DNA of 9,143 bases, from positions 1 to 9,143 of the forward strand of contig JAYWGN010000011.1 in the NCBI GenBank assembly GCA_043778255.1. Direction: 5' to 3'. Of the stretch, positions 6,313 through 9,143 are shown piece by piece. Source of the DNA: JAYWGN01 sp043778255. Lineage in GTDB: Bacteria > Bacteroidota > Bacteroidia > Chitinophagales > Chitinophagaceae. Each line of letters starts with the position of its first letter. Positions within the stretch are counted from its first letter, which is position 1. A program made the position numbers and the translations under genes. The notes under the pieces are model-generated. The model did no database searches. It saw nothing but the letters and a program-made list of their open reading frames with translations, and was not told the origin of the DNA.

Positions 6313-7296
6313 ATGGTTTCTAAAATAGGCGTACTTACAAGTGGTGGCGATAGCCCAGGTATGAATGCATGTATAAGGGCTGTGGTACGTACTGCTATAT
6401 ACAATGGAGTGGAGGCTTATGGTATTATGCATGGCTACCAAGGTATGCACGATAATGATATAATACCACTTAATAACCGTAGTGTAGCCAACATTATACA
6501 ACGAGGTGGTACCATACTCAAAACGAGCCGTTGCGCAGCATTTTTTGAGCCCGAAGGGCGACAAATAGCCTTTAATAATATTAATAAATTTGGTATAAAT
6601 GGCCTTGTAATTATTGGTGGCGATGGCTCATTTAAAGGTGCACAAAAGTTTAGCAACGAGCATAATATACCCTGTATTGGTTTGCCCGGTACTATAGATA
6701 AAGATATAGCTGGCACCGACTTTACCATTGGCTTTGATACTGCCGTAAATACCGCCGTAGAAGCTATAGATAAAATAAGAGATACAGCCGATGCACATGA
6801 CAGGTTATTTGTAATAGAAGTAATGGGTAGAGATGCTGGCTATATAGCCCTACACAGCGGTATAGCTACTGGTGCCGAAAATATATTGATACCAGAACGT
6901 AAAACTGTAATTGAAGAAATAATAACACAACTGCAAGAGAAAGAGAAAAGAAAAAAATTGGTTAACCTAATAATAGTAGCCGAAGGCGACGAATTTGGCG
7001 GAGCCGAAGAAGTAGCAAAAGTAATACGTGAAAAAGTACCTAACATGGAAACAAGGGTTTGTGTACTAGGGCATATACAGCGTGGTGGCAACCCAAGCTG
7101 CTTGGATAGGCTAATTGCTAGCCGTATGGGTTATGCTGCAGTTGAAGCATTAATTGACCCAACCAAAGAATTTCATAACCACTTTATAGGTATAGTAAAT
7201 AACCGCATACACTACACACCACTTAACGAAGCCGTAAAAAAGAAACAACGTATAAGTGAAGAGTGGATGAAAATTGCAAAAATATTAGCAAGCTAA
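6313..7296 (+). CDS. pfkA: ATP-dependent 6-phosphofructokinase
   Basis: The protein phosphorylates fructose 6-phosphate to fructose 1,6-bisphosphate with ATP, the committed step of glycolysis; cytosolic and normally a homotetramer. Its 327 residues match the bacterial short-PFK length. Visible motifs are GGDSPGMN (11-18), R73, GGDGS (102-106), PGTIDKD (125-131), MGRDAG (171-176), EG (224-225) and RVCVLGHIQRGG (248-259). Gly105 and Gly126 sit where ATP-dependent enzymes have Gly (E. coli G104/G124) and PPi-dependent ones have Asp/Lys, so ATP is the likely donor. Catalytic Asp129 is present, but the usual Asn of TIDND is Lys130. Basic residues of the allosteric site (R22, R26, the KRK near 212-214) appear to be kept, suggesting effector control. 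The start follows a predicted promoter at 6280. pyk follows 79 bases downstream, likely in the same transcript. Confidence 0.96.
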   Translation: MVSKIGVLTSGGDSPGMNACIRAVVRTAIYNGVEAYGIMHGYQGMHDNDIIPLNNRSVANIIQRGGTILKTSRCAAFFEPEGRQIAFNNINKFGINGLVIIGGDGSFKGAQKFSNEHNIPCIGLPGTIDKDIAGTDFTIGFDTAVNTAVEAIDKIRDTADAHDRLFVIEVMGRDAGYIALHSGIATGAENILIPERKTVIEEIITQLQEKEKRKKLVNLIIVAEGDEFGGAEEVAKVIREKVPNMETRVCVLGHIQRGGNPSCLDRLIASRMGYAAVEALIDPTKEFHNHFIGIVNNRIHYTPLNEAVKKKQRISEEWMKIAKILAS

Positions 7297-7331
7297 ATAA
7301 TATACTGTCAAACTCATTTTACCCTAATAAC

Positions 7332-7357
7332 AGCCTACCGGCTTGGCTAACAAGGCC
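7332..7357 (+). other. Small GC-rich hairpins in the pfkA-pyk gap
   Basis: Within the 79-base gap, GGCTTG (7340-7345) can pair with CAAGGCC (7351-7357) with one bulged base, or AGCC (7332-7335) with GGCT (7340-7343). The two share bases, so they exclude each other. No T-run follows, so termination is not supported; possibly a transcript-processing site. No separate pyk promoter was recognised. Confidence 0.35.
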
Positions 7358-7375
7358 TAATAATAAAATTACCAC

Positions 7376-8863
7376 ATGAAAACTATTGAAAAATATTTGC
7401 ACAAACAAATGGATAAAGAGGCAGGAATTCAACATGCCTTTAAACGAACCAAAATAGTAGCTACCGTAGGCCCTGCTTGTAGCAAATACGAACAATTACT
7501 GGAACTGGTAAAAAATGGAGTTAATGTATTTCGCCTTAATTTTAGCCATGTAGATTACGAAGAAAATACTCGAATAATAGCCGATATACGAATGATAAAC
7601 TCAACCCAACCTTACAATATTGCTATACTTGGCGATTTGCAAGGGCCAAAACTAAGGGTTGGCGAATTGGAAAATAAAGGATTTGAAATAACTGCTGGCG
7701 ATATAATAACATTTACCACACAAAAAATGGTGGGTAATTTGCAAAAACTTTATGTTAGTTACCCTATGCTTTGTAGTGATGTAAAAGTGGGAGAAAAAAT
7801 ACTACTCGACGATGGTAAAATGGAAGTAATGGTAACCGAAATAACTAGCAATACCGAAATAAAAGTAGTAGTACTACTCGGTGGTATGCTGCTCCAAAAA
7901 AAAGGCGTAAACCTACCCGATACTACATTGAGTATGCCAGCTATAACCGAAAAAGATTTGATAGATATTGACTTTATAGTAGCTCATAATTTGGATTGGA
8001 TTGCCCTCTCATTTGTACGTAAAGCAGAAGATATAATACAACTAAAAAAAATATTGGCAAGCAAAGGCAGCAAACTTAAAGTAATTGCTAAAATAGAAAT
8101 GCCAGAAGCTATAAAAAACTTACGAGATATAATAGTAGAAAGCGATGCTATAATGGTAGCCCGGGGCGACCTTGGCATTGAACTACCTATGGAAGATATA
8201 CCGTTAGTGCAACGTGAAATAATACGAAAATCAATGCGACGGGCAAAGCCAGTAATAGTGGCAACACAAATGCTAGAAAGTATGATAGACCGTACCAAAC
8301 CTAACCGTAGCGAAATAACCGATATAGCCAATGCAGTATTAGAAGGTGCCGATGCAGTAATGCTTAGTGGCGAAACAGCCATGGGCAACTACCCAGCATT
8401 AGCAGTGGAAACTATGAGTAAAATAATACGAAAAGTAGAACAAACCGAGTACGATTATAACCGCGATGATATATTGAAACCACAGGCACACTCCCCCTCA
8501 TTTATAAGCGATGCACTTTGTTATAATGCTGCAAAACTTGCCGATGATGTAGATGCCGATGCACTAATAGGGATGACCCAAAGTGGCTATACAGGCTTTA
8601 TGCTAAGTAGCTACCGCCCCAAAGCACCCCTATATATATTTACCAAAGAGCGAACACTTGTAAACCAACTAAGCCTTAGTTGGGGAGTAAGAGCATTCTA
8701 CTACACCGAGGAGGAAAGCCTCGATACTATTATAAAAGATCAAATAAATATATTGAAAGAGAGAGGTTTTTTGAACCCTAACGATATAGTAGTAAATACA
8801 GGCAGCACACCAATACAAGAGCATTTGCCAACTAACGTAATAAAAGTAACAAGAGTAGAATAG
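7376..8863 (+). CDS. pyk: Pyruvate kinase (predicted K+-independent type)
   Basis: The enzyme converts phosphoenolpyruvate and ADP to pyruvate and ATP, the last step of glycolysis; cytosolic, usually a tetramer. At 495 residues it is a full-length single-copy architecture: catalytic barrel with inserted B domain (about 90-190) and C-terminal regulatory domain (about 375-495). Key residues are visible: R53, N55 and S57 (VFRLNFSH), D87, K239 and E241 (AKIE), D265 (RGDLG) and T297 (ATQM). LSGETAMGNYP (330-340) is also typical. The DLQGPK signature (87-92) carries Lys92 where the K+-dependent enzymes have Glu (rabbit E117), with the linked Leu-Gln at the preceding positions. A phosphate-loop-like TQSGYTG (401-407) lies in the regulatory domain, but the effector cannot be assigned. 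The start at 7376 gives about 24 residues before RTKI; Met12 (7409) is an alternative. It probably shares a transcript with pfkA. Confidence 0.96.
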   Translation: MKTIEKYLHKQMDKEAGIQHAFKRTKIVATVGPACSKYEQLLELVKNGVNVFRLNFSHVDYEENTRIIADIRMINSTQPYNIAILGDLQGPKLRVGELENKGFEITAGDIITFTTQKMVGNLQKLYVSYPMLCSDVKVGEKILLDDGKMEVMVTEITSNTEIKVVVLLGGMLLQKKGVNLPDTTLSMPAITEKDLIDIDFIVAHNLDWIALSFVRKAEDIIQLKKILASKGSKLKVIAKIEMPEAIKNLRDIIVESDAIMVARGDLGIELPMEDIPLVQREIIRKSMRRAKPVIVATQMLESMIDRTKPNRSEITDIANAVLEGADAVMLSGETAMGNYPALAVETMSKIIRKVEQTEYDYNRDDILKPQAHSPSFISDALCYNAAKLADDVDADALIGMTQSGYTGFMLSSYRPKAPLYIFTKERTLVNQLSLSWGVRAFYYTEEESLDTIIKDQINILKERGFLNPNDIVVNTGSTPIQEHLPTNVIKVTRVE

Positions 8864-8900
8864 TTAATAAGTAATAATTAATAGAGGAAGTGCAAAATTA

Positions 8901-9143
8901 AATTGCACATTGAAAATTGAATATTGAAAATTGAATATTCAGTAAATACTTTTAATATGCTCATAATTGTTAACTACCCAACCTTACCCCGAATATCCTT
9001 AATTCTTTTTAATCAATTACTTAATATTGGCTACAAAAAATTGCACATTGAAAATTGATTATTGAATATTGAATATTATTTTCAAAGTTCTCATAATTAT
9101 TAACTACCCAACTTTACCCTGAATATCCTTAATTCTTTTTAAT
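8901..9143. repeat. Two copies of an AT-rich imperfect direct repeat (about 138-base period), open at the window edge
   Basis: Copy 1 is 8901-9013 and copy 2 is 9039-9143. Both open with the same 20 bases (8901-8920 and 9039-9058), then a variable run of TTGAAAATTGAATATT-type short units. They end with a 54-base block (8960-9013 and 9090-9143) that differs at only three positions, all transitions. Copy 2 is shorter by 8 bases in the variable middle. GAATATT/AATATTC (8919-8925/8934-8940) makes a perfect small palindrome in copy 1. No gene or clear terminator is seen from 8864 onward. Such ATTGAATATTGA-rich intergenic repeats are, from memory, common in Bacteroidota. The array may continue beyond the window. 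Confidence 0.85.

Noticed and set aside
6307..7091. Minus-strand open frames antisense to pfkA
   Set aside because: The opposite frame is an intact PFK with all motifs; the products resemble no protein.
7984..8388. Minus-strand 134-codon open frame antisense to pyk
   Set aside because: It mirrors the conserved catalytic part of pyruvate kinase and has no support of its own.
8891..8907. TGCAA/TTGCA hairpin after pyk as a terminator
   Set aside because: Only five base pairs with a 7-base loop and no T-run after it; it also overlaps the start of the direct repeat.

Overview
The window comes from an AT-rich member of the Bacteroidota, probably near the Chitinophagales. Three things point there: a secreted adhesin with SprB-type repeats and a type IX secretion (T9SS) sorting tail, a partner outer-membrane barrel, and a TAnnTTTG-type promoter box. 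The species cannot be named from the sequence.

Left half (1-5758, minus strand): three surface or exported genes read right to left and look like one transcription unit. First is a 1180-residue SprB-repeat adhesin with a T9SS type A C-terminal domain. It is followed by a 617-residue predicted outer-membrane beta-barrel protein, whose signal peptide appears clipped if the first ATG is used. Last is the N-terminus of a third exported protein, cut by the window edge. A GC-rich hairpin of a kind dispersed in Bacteroidota genomes sits between the last two.

Centre (5759-6312): a 554-base divergent intergenic region. Its outer parts are extremely AT-rich, but it holds a sharply GC-richer core (about 5950-6125) packed with complementary segments. 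They can fold into a closed multi-branched structure with at least one set of mutually exclusive pairings. This is the best candidate in the window for something undescribed: a structured RNA, a regulatory leader or a small palindromic element. I could not match it to an RNA family I know. A repeated ACTAAC/GTTAGT word and a good -7 box lie just before pfkA.

Right half (6313-8863, plus strand): two glycolytic kinases, ATP-dependent 6-phosphofructokinase (pfkA) and pyruvate kinase (pyk), are separated by 79 bases and probably co-transcribed. They catalyse the two main irreversible steps of glycolysis. Both carry sequence variants with possible biochemical meaning: TIDKD instead of TIDND in PfkA, and a GPK (K+-independent type) signature in Pyk.

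Right edge (8864-9143): no gene seen; it holds two copies of an imperfect AT-rich direct repeat, the second running into the window end.

No tRNA, rRNA, CRISPR array, transposase or phage gene is visible.
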